A program made the translations under genes and the position numbers. Positions 12,601-24,660 of a stretch of 64,000 nt of DNA are shown here, one piece after another; position 1 is the stretch's first letter; the number at the start of each line of letters is the position of its first letter. Under the pieces are notes generated by a model. It saw only the letters and a program-made list of their open reading frames with translations, did no database searches and was not told the DNA's origin. This DNA comes from Zonotrichia leucophrys gambelii. Lineage: Eukaryota; Chordata; Aves; Passeriformes; Passerellidae. The DNA lies in NCBI RefSeq assembly GCF_028769735.1, contig NC_088171.1:80342716-80406715 (forward strand), read 5' to 3'.

Positions 12601-15319
12601 ACAAATATTTAAGTAAAGGCATTTGCTTTGTGATTGTTATATGGTTGAAGGAAATTCAATTGCTGGCTGTTCATCCCAGTGAAATAGCAATTATATTAAT
12701 TATTAAATCTTCCCTAAGTTGGATATAAATTATTTCCCTGCCAACTAGAACTATAATATATTTAGTAACTAGTATATTTGTATTCTGAAACTAAGGTGAT
12801 TTGGTTTTATATGTCTGAAAGTATACTGTAAAATGCAAGTACTAGCCAGCTGTGAATTATTTTGTAATGTTTTTAACTCACTGTGAAAGTTTTTGCACTG
12901 AATTTATACCATATTTCTTTTTAGCCTCTAATGCTCAAAATGTATTATAGTTTTTAAAGAACTAAACTCCCTACTAAATGCTTTATATTGGTTTTGAGTT
13001 TTTATTTTAAACTTGTCTTTCTTTGGTACACTATACTTGCAAATATGGTGGAGTCAAATGAATTAAGTAGAGTGAAAATAAGGAAAAATCATTCTTTGCA
13101 GAATGACCAGCACACTCATACCTGGAGTTTATCTACAGTGTTTTCTTCTATACGTAAAATTCTATAGATTTTTGTTCCCAACAGTGCTTTGCCAATTTAA
13201 ATTAATTTTTCATTATATTCTGAAAAAATAGTTGTGCAAAGTAATCTCCAGAGGCCTTTGAGGTTTACATAAATGGATGCTAAGGTGGTATCTCAGATCA
13301 AATGAAACAACATATTGATTCTCGTTAAGAATTCTGATCATTGATTCAGCAGCGCACTCAAATGATGGTGCTACAGGTAAACATTCATGGATAGGGATCC
13401 TCAAGCTTACATCCATCTGGCAGAAATGGATATTATAATGGACAGAGCATCATGTGTAAGAAAAAAGGTGAAGCAGCAACCAGCTGCTTAAACACAGAGG
13501 GGGTTTATGTGGTTTTTTGTAACACAATTCAGGCTGTGCTACAGGCTGTCTGAATTTAAAAAAGAAAGTACAGATGGAGCAGAAAGAAAATATTCACATA
13601 GAAAAACTCTTCTGTAATAGTTACTAGTTTTATTCTTAGTCTTCTTTTGGTTTTAAAAATCAAGAAAGAGATTAGCAATTAGCAGGAGATTATTGTCTTT
13701 TTGCAGATAGGGATTCTACACAAAAAGTAGCATTCATTAAAATAAAAAGGGATGCTTTTGGTTTTGCTCAGGAAAATTTTTGATGTTGCTGGTTTCTCCA
13801 TTTTCAAAACTCTGAAGTGCTATTGGTCCCATGAGAATGGGAACTCCCCTTCCTTTGTACCTCTAACACAGAGACATATGTATGCATGCACAAGCACTCA
13901 CACATCTGCTCATGCTGGTGCATTTATGAATGATTCCAGATTGATTTCAGGTAAGTCAGGAGTACTCATAATCTAAGCATTCTTGGAAATGGTAGTGCAA
14001 AAAGAGACCCTCTGACAAATCCTGGAATTAGTGATTACAAGAAAATGGGAGGAAAGGACTGGAGAGTCCGTTTGCTTGGTCTGAAGAAGTCTAAAGAAAA
14101 TAAGCAGAGTTTTCCTGTGCCGTCTGTTAGGAAAGGATTGGGAGAAAGAATGTAGGCATGAAGTCTTTCCAAAGAGTTTTGGAATATGAGGTACACAGAG
14201 ACAAGAAGAAAATAAATAACAGTAATGAGTGGATTGGACAGCAAAATCCACTTGCGAGCCCTGTACTAAAGCATGATGGTAAAAGTGTCAAGGATGATGG
14301 AAGTAGGGACCCTTTGGTGTGCTGTCACATGCATTTACTCTCACTAGGAGCCTGTCCAGACAATGCAAGAAGTTCTTTCTCTACTTTTTTTTGGTTTGGG
14401 AGGACTATTCAGGTGGATGACGGACAAAGTGCACATGAAGTTTCCTTGTCTTGTGGAGAAATGACCTTGCTACCACGCGAATTCCTTGTGGCTTTATAGA
14501 AGTGCTAGCACACATCACTTACCCCACAAGAAAAATACAGTTTGATCAATGCCAGTCTATGTAGGGAAAAAGGATGGGAGCCTCAACAGCAGAATACTAT
14601 CTGAGGCTTTAGCACATTAACTCATTAAATACCTCTGAATTTTAAGTTCCCTCTCTCTCAATCCTGCTCCCCAGAGCCCATACTTTTTACATTGCAACCA
14701 AAATTGTGCATGAAAAGAAGGGAAATCTGAGTTTGAACAATATTTTTGTCTGTATTATAGTAACACATGGTTCCACATTTTTTTCAACCATAATTTTACT
14801 GTAAAATTTTTGTCCTAGCAAATATAGAAGATATGCAGATCTAGAATTTAGAGGAAATGTAATGTAATACAGTTTCTAAGATAGAATGACAATATTCCAA
14901 TTTCTTTACAGTCATTAAAAAATGAAGGATTTTCAAGGATCATAATATAGTAGAACAAGAAAATGAAATTTGACCTAGAAAAATATATGGAAACATCACT
15001 TCAGAACAAAAGAACTTGTAGTAAATCATATTAAAAAAAAAAATGAGACTGAAGAGACAGTCTTCTACACAGAGGAAAAATAGATCAAATACATATGGAG
15101 GTGTTTGGATGCTTTAGTGGCACTGATTTCTTTGAACAATTATTATTCACTCTTTTGTAGGTGCCCAGTAATCCATCACAACATCACATCAGTCCAGAAG
15201 TCACTTTTTAAACTATGCCAATAAAAGTGAATAGTGCTGCTAAAACTAATTTTACTTCATAAGTAATAGAATATTTATCACACATTAGCTTAGTTTGTCA
15301 TAAATAGACATTTCAAAAA
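9651..15319. other. AT-rich non-coding DNA, no gene seen
   Basis: No transposon, RNA gene or coding exon could be recognised here. Open frames are short and match no family I know; the longest noted is a 113-codon plus frame at 14,158-14,499. Confidence 0.65.
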
Positions 15320-15470
15320 TCACACTGAGATCATTGATAAATTTAGGAAAGGACCTTAGGAGATCACTTATTCCCAATTCCCTTATTAAAGCACAGTCAG
15401 TGCTCAACACAGACCAGGCTGCTTTGTCCAACCAGCTCTTGAAAACCTCTCTAAAGCTACTTGAGGCATT
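15320..15470 (-). mobile_element. Old CR1 LINE 3'-end fragment
   Basis: Read on the plus strand, this follows the order of the reverse complement of a CR1 3' end: a degraded remnant of the terminal repeat (ATCATTGATAAATTTAGGAA), then a GGACC...GGAGATCA block, then the segment for the last ORF2 residues. The minus-strand frame contains EVFKSWLDKA, close to the EVFKARLDKA-type C-terminus of CR1 ORF2. The copy is short and strongly diverged, so it is an old, dead, 5'-truncated insertion. The left edge is fairly clear; the right edge may reach about 15,520. Confidence 0.62.
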
Positions 15471-18400
15471 TGTGATATAGTAAAAGTCCTGTGAAAACTC
15501 CTTGGCCATTTCCTTCTGTATTGACTCAGAAAAAGACTACCTCAGATATACTTCACCATGAAAGTTCCTCAGGAATTTTCCAAAGGATATAATTTTAATA
15601 AAACTGCAATGATATTGTCCCAGTCTAGGAAATGAAAATATATTAACTGATTTTCCTGATTGTATTTGGTTTTGAACAAACCAAAACAAACAACTGGTGT
15701 AGTGGGAGAAACATTCCATTAGACACCTGCCTTTTTTTTGTTGTTGTTGTTTTTTAATCTCTTGGGTCTTTAGTGGGCTCCTTCTTTTGAAATTGCAGAA
15801 GCATCCACAGCTTCTATTTTAACAAAATGTGATTCCTGCACTGACATCAACTCATAATCCTCTGGAAAGTATTTTCTTAAGTAGATTTATTGGTACAACC
15901 ATGGGCTAAAACTTTAGTGAAGCAGTTCTTCCTTAAGGAGATGAACAAATACAAGATTGCTTGATTTTTATTCATAAGCAGCAAGAAGATGTTTGTTTTG
16001 GTCCTGCTTGGTTTTGATGCTCTTAAGAAGTGCTGTGCTACATTGTGAAAACATAGGAAATAATTTGATTCTATGTAAAGGAACTTGTAATATATTTATT
16101 CTACAGATAGATTTAACTTCTTATATTATCTTCCATTATTTCTTAGAACACATTTCCCATTGCTTGGGTATGTTAGAATTAAGATCTACAAAAAATTAAA
16201 ATTGGTACAAATATTTTCTTTACAACATATACAGCATCACCTATGAAAGCACAGCAAAGAACAATCATTTAAGTGTTTTTTCATCTCTCTGGTACTTGAG
16301 AATACATCTTCATGAAGAAGAAATTTTGAATTAGGCTAAGGCCATTATAATATCACTAAAAGGTTTCTCATAGCATGATATGTACAAGTTTTGATTATAA
16401 TTTTTTCATTTTTATATTATCTTTCAAAATAGAATAATATCACTTTTAGCAAATGAAAGAAAATAATTACTGGTATTAAACAAAACACACAAGGAAAGGA
16501 TTGAATTTTTCCAAGGACTTCACTGGTTTATATAAAAACTCCTGAGATGTGTTTCATTGTCAGACTATTGCCTCACACATTAAAATATATAGTTTTAATT
16601 TTTTTTCTTATGTATTAATCTTAAATCTATTTCACCTACATTACAATCACTGGGAACATGAAACTGTAGCCTAATGTTTGTGCATCCAGGAAAGAAAGTC
16701 GTATCTGGAAGACAAGCAAGAACCTGCTCATTTTCAGCCTATGTATTCATACTTCCTGATTTTGGGGGGATGTTTCTGTTTTGTTTTTTATTGTTGGTGA
16801 TGGGACTTTTTAAGCCTGGGAAATTTTGATTTTAGCTTGAACTCTAGGACAGCATTATAAAATATTGTTGCAGTGTCATAAGGTCTAAGTATAGAGACAG
16901 AACTACCAATTTAGGTACTTATTTTTAATTTCCTGGATCTAATTTGAGTAAAAGGTTGAACTGGTGATAAGAGAATTCTTTTGATCAAGACTTGCACTTC
17001 CCATGCTTTAGCTACTGACATGGACATTCAACAAACTGCATCAAGAAAACCTATCCTGATACTTTTTGCTTGAAACAAGAAAATGGTAATTCTTTTTTCA
17101 GTTCAAGTGTAGCTTTATAACTGGATAAAACTCTCTTCAAGAATTTCTCAATCTTTTTTACTCCTACATCTCGGTACATGTAGTCACACTTTCCATGACC
17201 CCACAGTCAACGCTTTGCAGCAGCTCATCCTCAGATTCAGAAGTGTTCCAAGATATTTTCTGTGTGTTTTCCAGAGACACAAAAGTAACACCTATGACCC
17301 CAACAAAAACAGTGTTCTCTGATTTGGTCATAGGACTAAGCAACTGAGAAGTTGCTGAAAAAAATTGGCAGGCTAGATGAGTTAGAGGAAATGCTGAAAT
17401 TCTTCAAGACTTTATCTCTTAAAAAAGCAGAGGGAGAAGTGTGAAGATCAAACAGATGGAGGTTGTCAAAAGCCTTTATTAATGTTTGATTTTATGTATC
17501 ACACTATATGAGACACGTATACACTCAATCTTTTTACTGCTCCAGATATACATTAGATAGGATCTGTGTTGTCTGGAAAGGCTGATAAAAATAAAACACC
17601 TTTTGTAATTTCAAGAAAAGAAGTAGTAAGAGTTATTACACAGGAAGATTTATAATGCTGCCACAGGGCACATTACAAACAGCCAGAAAACAAATGAACA
17701 TTAAAGGCCAGAGGATGATGACTTTATTGTTCTTCTAGATCTGCCCTCACCATATGGTCTACAACCTCTGATTGTTTTTACCTTTCCCAATGTTTTATTG
17801 TCCCTTCGTGTTACACACATAAAATGTTAGGAAAATTAACCACTGGCACATTCTGATAAGATGGTTTTCAAACATAAAATGAAAAACCTTTCAGCATTTT
17901 TTGCCTTTGAAAATAATGCTAGCTTCATTTTTGTGTCCAGGTTGAAAATCCTTATTTGTTTTCTAGGCACTGCAAAATGGTGTCGAAAATGATACCTGAG
18001 TGTATCTTGCAACACAAAAATGTCTGTTCTAATGCAATCAGAGCCAAGTCTTGCTACTACATCAAAAATTAGGCAGACAAGAGGGAAAAAGGCCTTACAA
18101 CAAGGGTGAAAGCAGCTCTTGTGTATGCTGCATACTCCTCACCATCTGACTCCGTCCAGAGCATGTACTACCAATTTTTCCATCCCAGCCCTTCTGGTGC
18201 CCAGTCATAGCTCATTTATCGTTTTTGCAGTTACAGCCAGAGGGCCCATGTGACATGTGAGGTCCAAATCTCTCAAAGGTGGGGGTTGTTTGAAGTGCTG
18301 GGCATTCCCCAGTTTTCCTGCAGTGCTCAGTGTTTCCTTTATAAGCTCTTCTCACTGCTTTCTTCATCACCAGAAGAGGTCAACTGATGGACATTTCCAG

Positions 18401-19435
18401 CTTTCTTTGGCTCACGCATTTGCTCTGCCCTGTGATAGCAATAGCTTCTGACAGTAGCAGGCAACGTGGGTGCTACAAGCAGCACCCTGGAGCATCACCT
18501 CTGCTCTGACTCCCAAAAGCAAAGCAGGGACCAGCTAGTGACTAGCTTCCACTGCACATTCTTTGAATGTATAAGTAAGAAAAACCAGAAGTTAAACCTG
18601 GCTCGTTTTTCCTCTCAGTCAATGCCTGTGGGAGTATTATGCTCTATAAAGTTAAGCTCTGTGAATTTGAAACACATATTCGACCTTCAGTATTATAATG
18701 ATGTTTTATGTTCTTCTCAGCATGGGAAAAGCTTCATGAGATAGGAGCTGGAGTGTGGTAGGGAACTGTTTTGTGCATGTTGTCCTGAAATGGCAAAGAT
18801 TTTCTCTGCACAAGAGCAACTGCACCTCTTGAATCAAGCACATCAGAGGTGAATCCAATAGAAAAAGCAAGATATAAATGGTCTTGAGCCTAAAGATAGA
18901 GTAAAAGAAATTGTTGGCTACAAGGAGGTCTATAATGCTATGGGAGTTCCACTGTGGATCTCAGGACATAGAGGTTTGCTGAGTTCTCTCTTCTGATGAC
19001 ATCACAAACAAAGAATGGGAGGTCAAATGGACCCTAAAAGCCCTTCTTCTCAAAAAAAAAAAAATAGTGGCAATATTGCACAGTCCGAGGTGTGTAATGC
19101 AGACATTCCTTTGTTCTAACTGCATGTATATATCTACAGCATAAACATAAGATCTTTTATTTCGTTTCATATCGTTAGACCATTTCTTTTCATAGAGTGA
19201 GAGGTCATATTTTCTCCAGAATTATTAGAAAATATTATTAGTATTATATAATATACTATGTATTTTATATACAATGAGTACTTTTAATTACAAAGGACAA
19301 ATATTTGGTGCCTTGTCAGATGTCATTTATTATGTAAACAGTGACACTATTTAATGCTTTCTGAATAAGGACATCCACCCTTGTCCAGAGACACTGAATT
19401 CTGCAATGTGAATTATAATAATTCTTGCAGGCTGT
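15471..19435. other. AT-rich non-coding DNA, no gene seen
   Basis: I see no coding exon, RNA gene or recognisable transposon. There is a short T-rich stretch at about 15,730-15,755. Open frames stay below about 95 codons and match nothing I know. Confidence 0.65.
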
Positions 19436-19440
19436 AGTGA

Positions 19441-19664
19441 CAGCTGACTTTTGTTAAAAGTGTAGCATTTAACAAAGGAACAGCTGATCTGCTGTAGATG
19501 CATCAGCTGCCAGACTGAGTCAACTGTGAGGCCACAGTGAGCTGATGAGCCCTGATTATGTGCATGTGTGTGTAAGTAATCAAAACAAAATCAGTCAGAA
19601 ACACCTATAAATAGAAATAGTAGCATTGTTCATAGCTGTAAATTCCTGCTCGTGTAGTGACTCA
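19441..19664. promoter_or_regulatory. E-box / AP-1 motif cluster, candidate enhancer
   Basis: Three identical CAGCTG E-boxes occur within 69 bp (19,441-19,446, 19,481-19,486 and 19,504-19,509). Two AP-1 sites lie nearby, TGAGTCA at 19,516-19,522 and TGACTCA at 19,658-19,664. Between the first two E-boxes is a perfect 9-bp inverted repeat, TTTGTTAAA at 19,450-19,458 and TTTAACAAA at 19,468-19,476. CAGCTG is the preferred core of several bHLH factors, and the two heptamers are consensus Fos/Jun sites. That the cluster works as an enhancer is inference from motif density; the location about 12-14 kb upstream of the CpG island is compatible with a distal element. Confidence 0.3.
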
Positions 19665-20489
19665 GTAGGTAATTTGTTAGGTGTTTGTAGGTCTTGTCAA
19701 ATGCCAGCTAGTATAATTGACTGGTATTAGCATTGTTTGCAAAACAGACTTGTAGGATTATAAAACAGGCTTTATAGAAACAGGTGAAACCTGAAAAAGG
19801 CATTAATGCTCTCCTAGACATTATGTTTACATTAATCTTAAAATACATAACTGATAAAGCACAACAATTCCAATGCCTCTGCATGCTATGTAAATTAAAT
19901 GTACGTCTGATTTATAAAAAGCTAATTTGCTCTTTGTTAGCTGTATATCTCCCCCTGATACATTTTTATCCATCACATTACATTCACTTCTGAGTAGGCA
20001 TCACCTCTTCTGAAGAATGTCATGTCACACATGACTTTTAAGCCACAGTCATATTTTCACACAATTTTGTAGTGCAGTGAAGGGGAAGGATAAGAAGCGA
20101 TTGATGTAACTAATGACTTCTTCACTTACTTCAAGCAAAAGATGAATCCAGGAAGTGAAGACAAAATCAGGTTGCTAAAGATTAATGCAAAACAATGTAG
20201 GTGAGATATATGGAAACAAAAGACCAAAATATAAACCCCATGAAACCGACAAGACATATCCCCATAACATAGGCACAGTTTACTAGCAGAAAAGTAGGGA
20301 AAAAATCCCTGCTCCTTACCCAACAATCAAGAAAACCCATGAATTTCATGCCCTTTTTGAATCTTGCCTTTCCAGAATTCCCCACCAATTATCACTGGTT
20401 TTCATAATTGATTACTTCACACCAGTGGGATAAGATCTTAGCTTAGAACAAGGGGAAAAGAGGTGTGAACTCATTTAGATAAGATAACT

Positions 20490-21335
20490 GCTCGGAAGTC
20501 AGCTGGGCCTGATACATTTAATTCTAAACTATTTATCAAAATGGCTGAAATAGACATATATATTAGCAGTTATTTTTGAAAATGTATAGGGACAAAAGGT
20601 GGTCTAAATGACCTAAGAACCCTAAGAACAGTTAAAAGAAGTGATCTGGACAATTTCATGGGGATTTTTCAGCTTCATCATGGACACTGAGCAATGTTGA
20701 TACAAGCAACTAAACCGTTTCCACGCAGACAAGAGACTGAAAGATTACAGGATCAATAGCAGCCAATGTGGATTTGTAAAAAAAATAAAATGTGTCAATT
20801 TCAATATAATTTTATCCTACAGTGGGGTGATGAAACCTGTGGATAGAATGGAAACACAGGAACATAAATATATGTTTCATATCACAAGGATAATAAAAAC
20901 TTTTAATGGTGCCCTACGAGATACTCTATAAGCAGGTTAGGGAGATGTGATGTAGATAAAATTTATTGCAGGACAATCTGGATAAATCAGCTCCAGTGTG
21001 GGTGTAAATCTTTTTGGAAACCTGTAATCAGAAGGGTATCTGTCAATGAATTGCTGCCCACAGTAGAAGAGGTCTGCTCAGAATCTGTTTTTACTTGAAT
21101 CTTGTCATGGATGAATTTGATATTAAAGTAAAAACAAGCTTATTAAATGCACAGATGATGGAAAATCAGGTGAGACTGCAAGCATGTTGAAACATAAGCT
21201 TAGAATTCAAAATGACTTTGATAAATTGCAGAGATCATCCTACAATTTAAGAAAAAGTTTTTAATGGTTCCAAATGCAGTGCGCAGTTGTGCATGCAAAA
21301 GGCAAAAAAGCAACCTGTTAGAAGTCAATCCTATG
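20490..21335 (+). mobile_element. Old CR1 LINE, ORF2 reverse-transcriptase fragment
   Basis: This is a badly eroded plus-strand piece of CR1 ORF2, with landmarks in the family order. First comes the AGCTGGGCCTGAT region near 20,500, which opens the RT domain. Then the AGCCAATGTGGATTTGT segment near 20,762, equivalent to the conserved SQHGF region. A decayed segment just before the FADD box spans 21,113-21,235, where the translation reads DEFDIKVK... and IQNDFDKL, close to the family's NDLDIEVK... and IQNDLDKL. Frameshifts and stops break every frame, and neither the 3' terminal repeat nor the 5' region is present. The divergence points to an old amniote-type CR1 rather than the recent avian subfamilies. 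Confidence 0.82.
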
Positions 21336-24059
21336 GGAAGAAATAAACTATGTAAGCATGAAAAGGTTACTCTCAGAGGATCATTTTTGAAAGGCAGCAC
21401 AGTTTTAAGCCATCCATATGTCCACACTGTGCACCTGTTACTTAGTCCTGTTGTCCATATACCAAGAATAAAGGAGAAAATTTAATATCATCTATGTACA
21501 CTGAGTATTTTAGGTAAGGTAAGATCTAATTTGGGTGATTTGATGGTTTTAAATACAATGCAGAAAAGGAAGATATACACTCTATAGATAAACCATGCCA
21601 GAAAACTATAGTTATCTAGACAATAATTCTTCTTTACTATTGCCTCCAGAAGCAACCATTCCTTCCCTGAGTTTTTGAAATGTATCTGCAGTAGACCTGG
21701 TGGATATTTGATCTCTAGATTAGCTGGCTGGCTCAGCATGTGAGGATCAAATTTCGAGGGAAATCTCCTCAATCTGTGAATTTTTAGGAATCTGCAATAA
21801 ATAAAATCATCACCATTTTCTAGGAAGGTGTTCTTTTTTGTATTATATACTATGCAATATTCAATATCAATTCTTTTCACGGGAGTTTTAAAGGTTTGTA
21901 GGCTGTAAAAGCTTATGCCATGTCTTTCAGAAATTATTTTTATTCATCCATGTATTTTCCTATATCTAGGATGTAGGATGCTTTCCTGATGTAATTCTTG
22001 GAAGGGCCAAAATCACTTTAACTTCCACCTCCCCATTCTTTTATTAACTGGAGCTCTAGATCAAAGAAGTCTATCAAATTTTTGGCTCATTCAAAAGTCT
22101 GAACACCATGAGGTGAGTGCAACTCTGGTTTGTGTCACTTGCAGACGCAAGAAAGGGTAAACAGCCTCTAGGAAGGGGTTGTGGTACATGGAATATCTTG
22201 GCAGACTGTCTACAATAGGTCAAAATATTTTAATCAATCAAAATTGAGATTAATTTGTCCAGTTCCTTTGTTGTTTTATTTTTTCCTTCACGTGATGGTT
22301 TATGTTCTTCAATGATTCACTTTCAGTAGGAAAAGATAATTATTGAAAACTGAACTTTTTCAATAATTTCTGATTCACAGGTAAAAATCATTAAGTGAAA
22401 TGAAGTCACGTGAGCAAGTTGTCACATTACTCATAGAGCAGGGAAATTACCTAGTAAGAGCTCAGGAAGTTACCCTGGAAAATGTAGAGGGTTGCAGCTG
22501 AAATATTTTGGCTTATCAGCTTTTGCTGAATGCTGGGAGTTCTGTGCAGAATATGCAGACTGTCTCAGCTGCTGTGGTAAAAAAGCTGTCAAAGCAGCAC
22601 TGAAAGATCTGAAGATTATTGGGTATTTCAAAAGCTCATAGGACTGAAGTTGGTTTTGAGTCTTAATTTTAAATTATTATATAATCCAAGTGGCGAGTTT
22701 TTGTTGTTACCAGGGGAGTTTTTCTTTTAATATCAGTGCTCTTCTTCTACCAGTAAAATACTTTGTAAAATCAAAGCAATTTTATGTAGCTGTTGCTCTC
22801 TTCAGAGTCTGCAAAATATACATTGTATTGCTTGAAAGAGCACCCAGTGATGTTACCTTCAGAATCCCCTTAACAAATGACCAAAAAAGAACTCGCTTAG
22901 TTTTTTTTATCTAGATCAGTTCTCGTAAGAAGATGGGCTCCAGTTGCTCTAACATTGTGTTAATATTGATATTAAGTACTGTAAGGATAGGTAGAAGGTA
23001 AAAGCTGTGTGAAGTATAATGGATGTGTGAAATTTGTAATGTAAGGATATTTTTTTGAGAATATTATTGGGAAAAAAAAAAAACCAAAAAAAAACAAAGA
23101 GAAGACCTGAAATATTACAAACCCCACCTCAATACACGGACCCTCTGGAAAAAGAGATAACAGAGACAATATCTGTGACCAGATCTCCCAGCTCACAGAT
23201 TGAGGGAACACAACTGAACAAATCACTCAAGGCCTTGGAGATGTTCCATCAGCTTTTTGTAACTGATAAGAAGGGGTGCAGAGAGGGAGAAAGAGTCTCA
23301 CAGGTCTCAGAAAAGAACAAACATTTTCAGAATTTTTCAGGGGCTTTAAGGCAATGGACTAAACTGACTATAGAATGTTAGGGGATTCAGAACAAAGGTT
23401 GACAGAGTTGGCTGATGTAGACAATAACATTGAAGTGAAATCAGGTGATCATAGATCTACAGAGACAAGAAATTAGGGGCAAAGGAGGCACCTTTGATAT
23501 ATAAGTGGAATAGCCTTCCCCCTTGCTCTGGAAGGATGATGAACACCCACTGCTTGTCTGAGCTGAAAAAGCAGCCAGGACTTTTACTAAAATGGTCAGG
23601 AGTACCTAGTTTGTGCCATTCTTCATAAAAACAAAATATAAATCTGCAACATCTTGGGCAACAGAGGTGGGCAACATCACCTCTTCCAGTAACACCATAT
23701 TTATTTGCCAGTTAGTCATAAGGGGGAAAACTGAGCCCCCCTGACAAACCGGGGGGAGAAGAGAAGCTGTGAAACAGTCACACTCAGGGCAGTCTGCCTT
23801 TCACAGATGTTCATTTTGTGGGGGCTCTTTATACTTGCCCATTCTGGAGTACACTGCTTATATTGGGGGAGTTTTTCTATCATGCTTATATGTTGTTCCT
23901 TACCCAAAAACCTCAGTCTAATCTAACAAGTTTGATACACCTATTCAATAAGTGAAACAGTGGAAATCCATTGTATGGAAGCTACAGACAAATTCCATCT
24001 CAGTGAGGATGTGTAACAGACTGTCCTGACCCTCAGCCCTCTGTTTTAATGAACACCTC
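21336..24059. other. AT-rich non-coding DNA, no gene seen
   Basis: No recognisable exon or repeat body. A 130-codon minus frame at 21,488-21,880 and a 108-codon plus frame at 23,055-23,381 are open but match no family I know. A small C6/G6 hairpin and a TATA-like plus poly(A)-signal-like arrangement lie at 23.70-23.84 kb on the minus strand (see findings). Confidence 0.6.
23736..23756. other. C6/G6 perfect hairpin
   Basis: Six C (23,736-23,741) and six G (23,751-23,756) flank a 9-base loop, giving an all-GC 6-bp stem within AT-rich DNA. No run of T follows it and no gene ends here, so I cannot assign a role. Confidence 0.6.
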
Positions 24060-24086
24060 ATATATACATATACATATATATATTTT

Positions 24087-24117
<31 letters not shown>

Positions 24118-24118
24118 T
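24060..24118. repeat. Compound AT/TATG microsatellite
   Basis: About 58 bp of alternating TA with TACA, TTTT and TATG interruptions, ending in three TATG units. Such arrays usually vary in length between individuals. Confidence 0.9.
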
Positions 24119-24399
24119 AAACACACAAATTGTCTTCTATCTCTATGACTGTGACCATATTGAGATTGTTATTAGATCTGTAAAGATTCCAGATCACATT
24201 TTTCATAATAGGCTGATGCAATATTATATCTGAAGAACAAGTTGCTAAATAACCACTAGTGAAATATCTTTTACAGATTAAAAGTATTTTTCTTCAGTGT
24301 AATACACTGACTTCTACACATGACACCTAAGTGAAGGATAAAATTTACAAATTGTTGAAATTAATGCTTGCCATTATAAGCCCATAGTGCATTCTATGA

Positions 24400-24660
24400 A
24401 GAAGCAAGGAGTAATGATTACAAAATGAAAGGGGAAATTTAGACTAGATGTTAGGAAGAAATTCTTTACTGTGAGGGTGGTGAGATACTAGAGCAGGTTG
24501 ACCAGAGAAATTTGGATGCATCATACCTGGAAGTGTTCAAGGTCAAACTGGATAAGACCTTGAGCAACCTGGTCTATTGGGAGGTGAATGGTAGAGGGGT
24601 TGAGACTAGATAATCTTTAAAGTACCTTCTACTCCTTAACATTCTGTGATTCCATGATTC
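24400..24660 (+). mobile_element. CR1 LINE 3' end, 5'-truncated
   Basis: This shows the classic CR1 3' tail in plus orientation: GGAGTAATG, then TTAGACTAGATGTTAGGAAG, AAATTCTTTACTGTGAGGGT, the GAAGTGTTCAAGGTC segment (EVFK at the ORF2 C-terminus), the GAGACTAGATAATCTTTAAA segment, and the terminal repeat ATTCTGTGATTCCATGATTC ending at 24,660. Only about 260 bp remain, which fits the 5' truncation typical of LINE insertion. It cannot move by itself. Confidence 0.93.
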
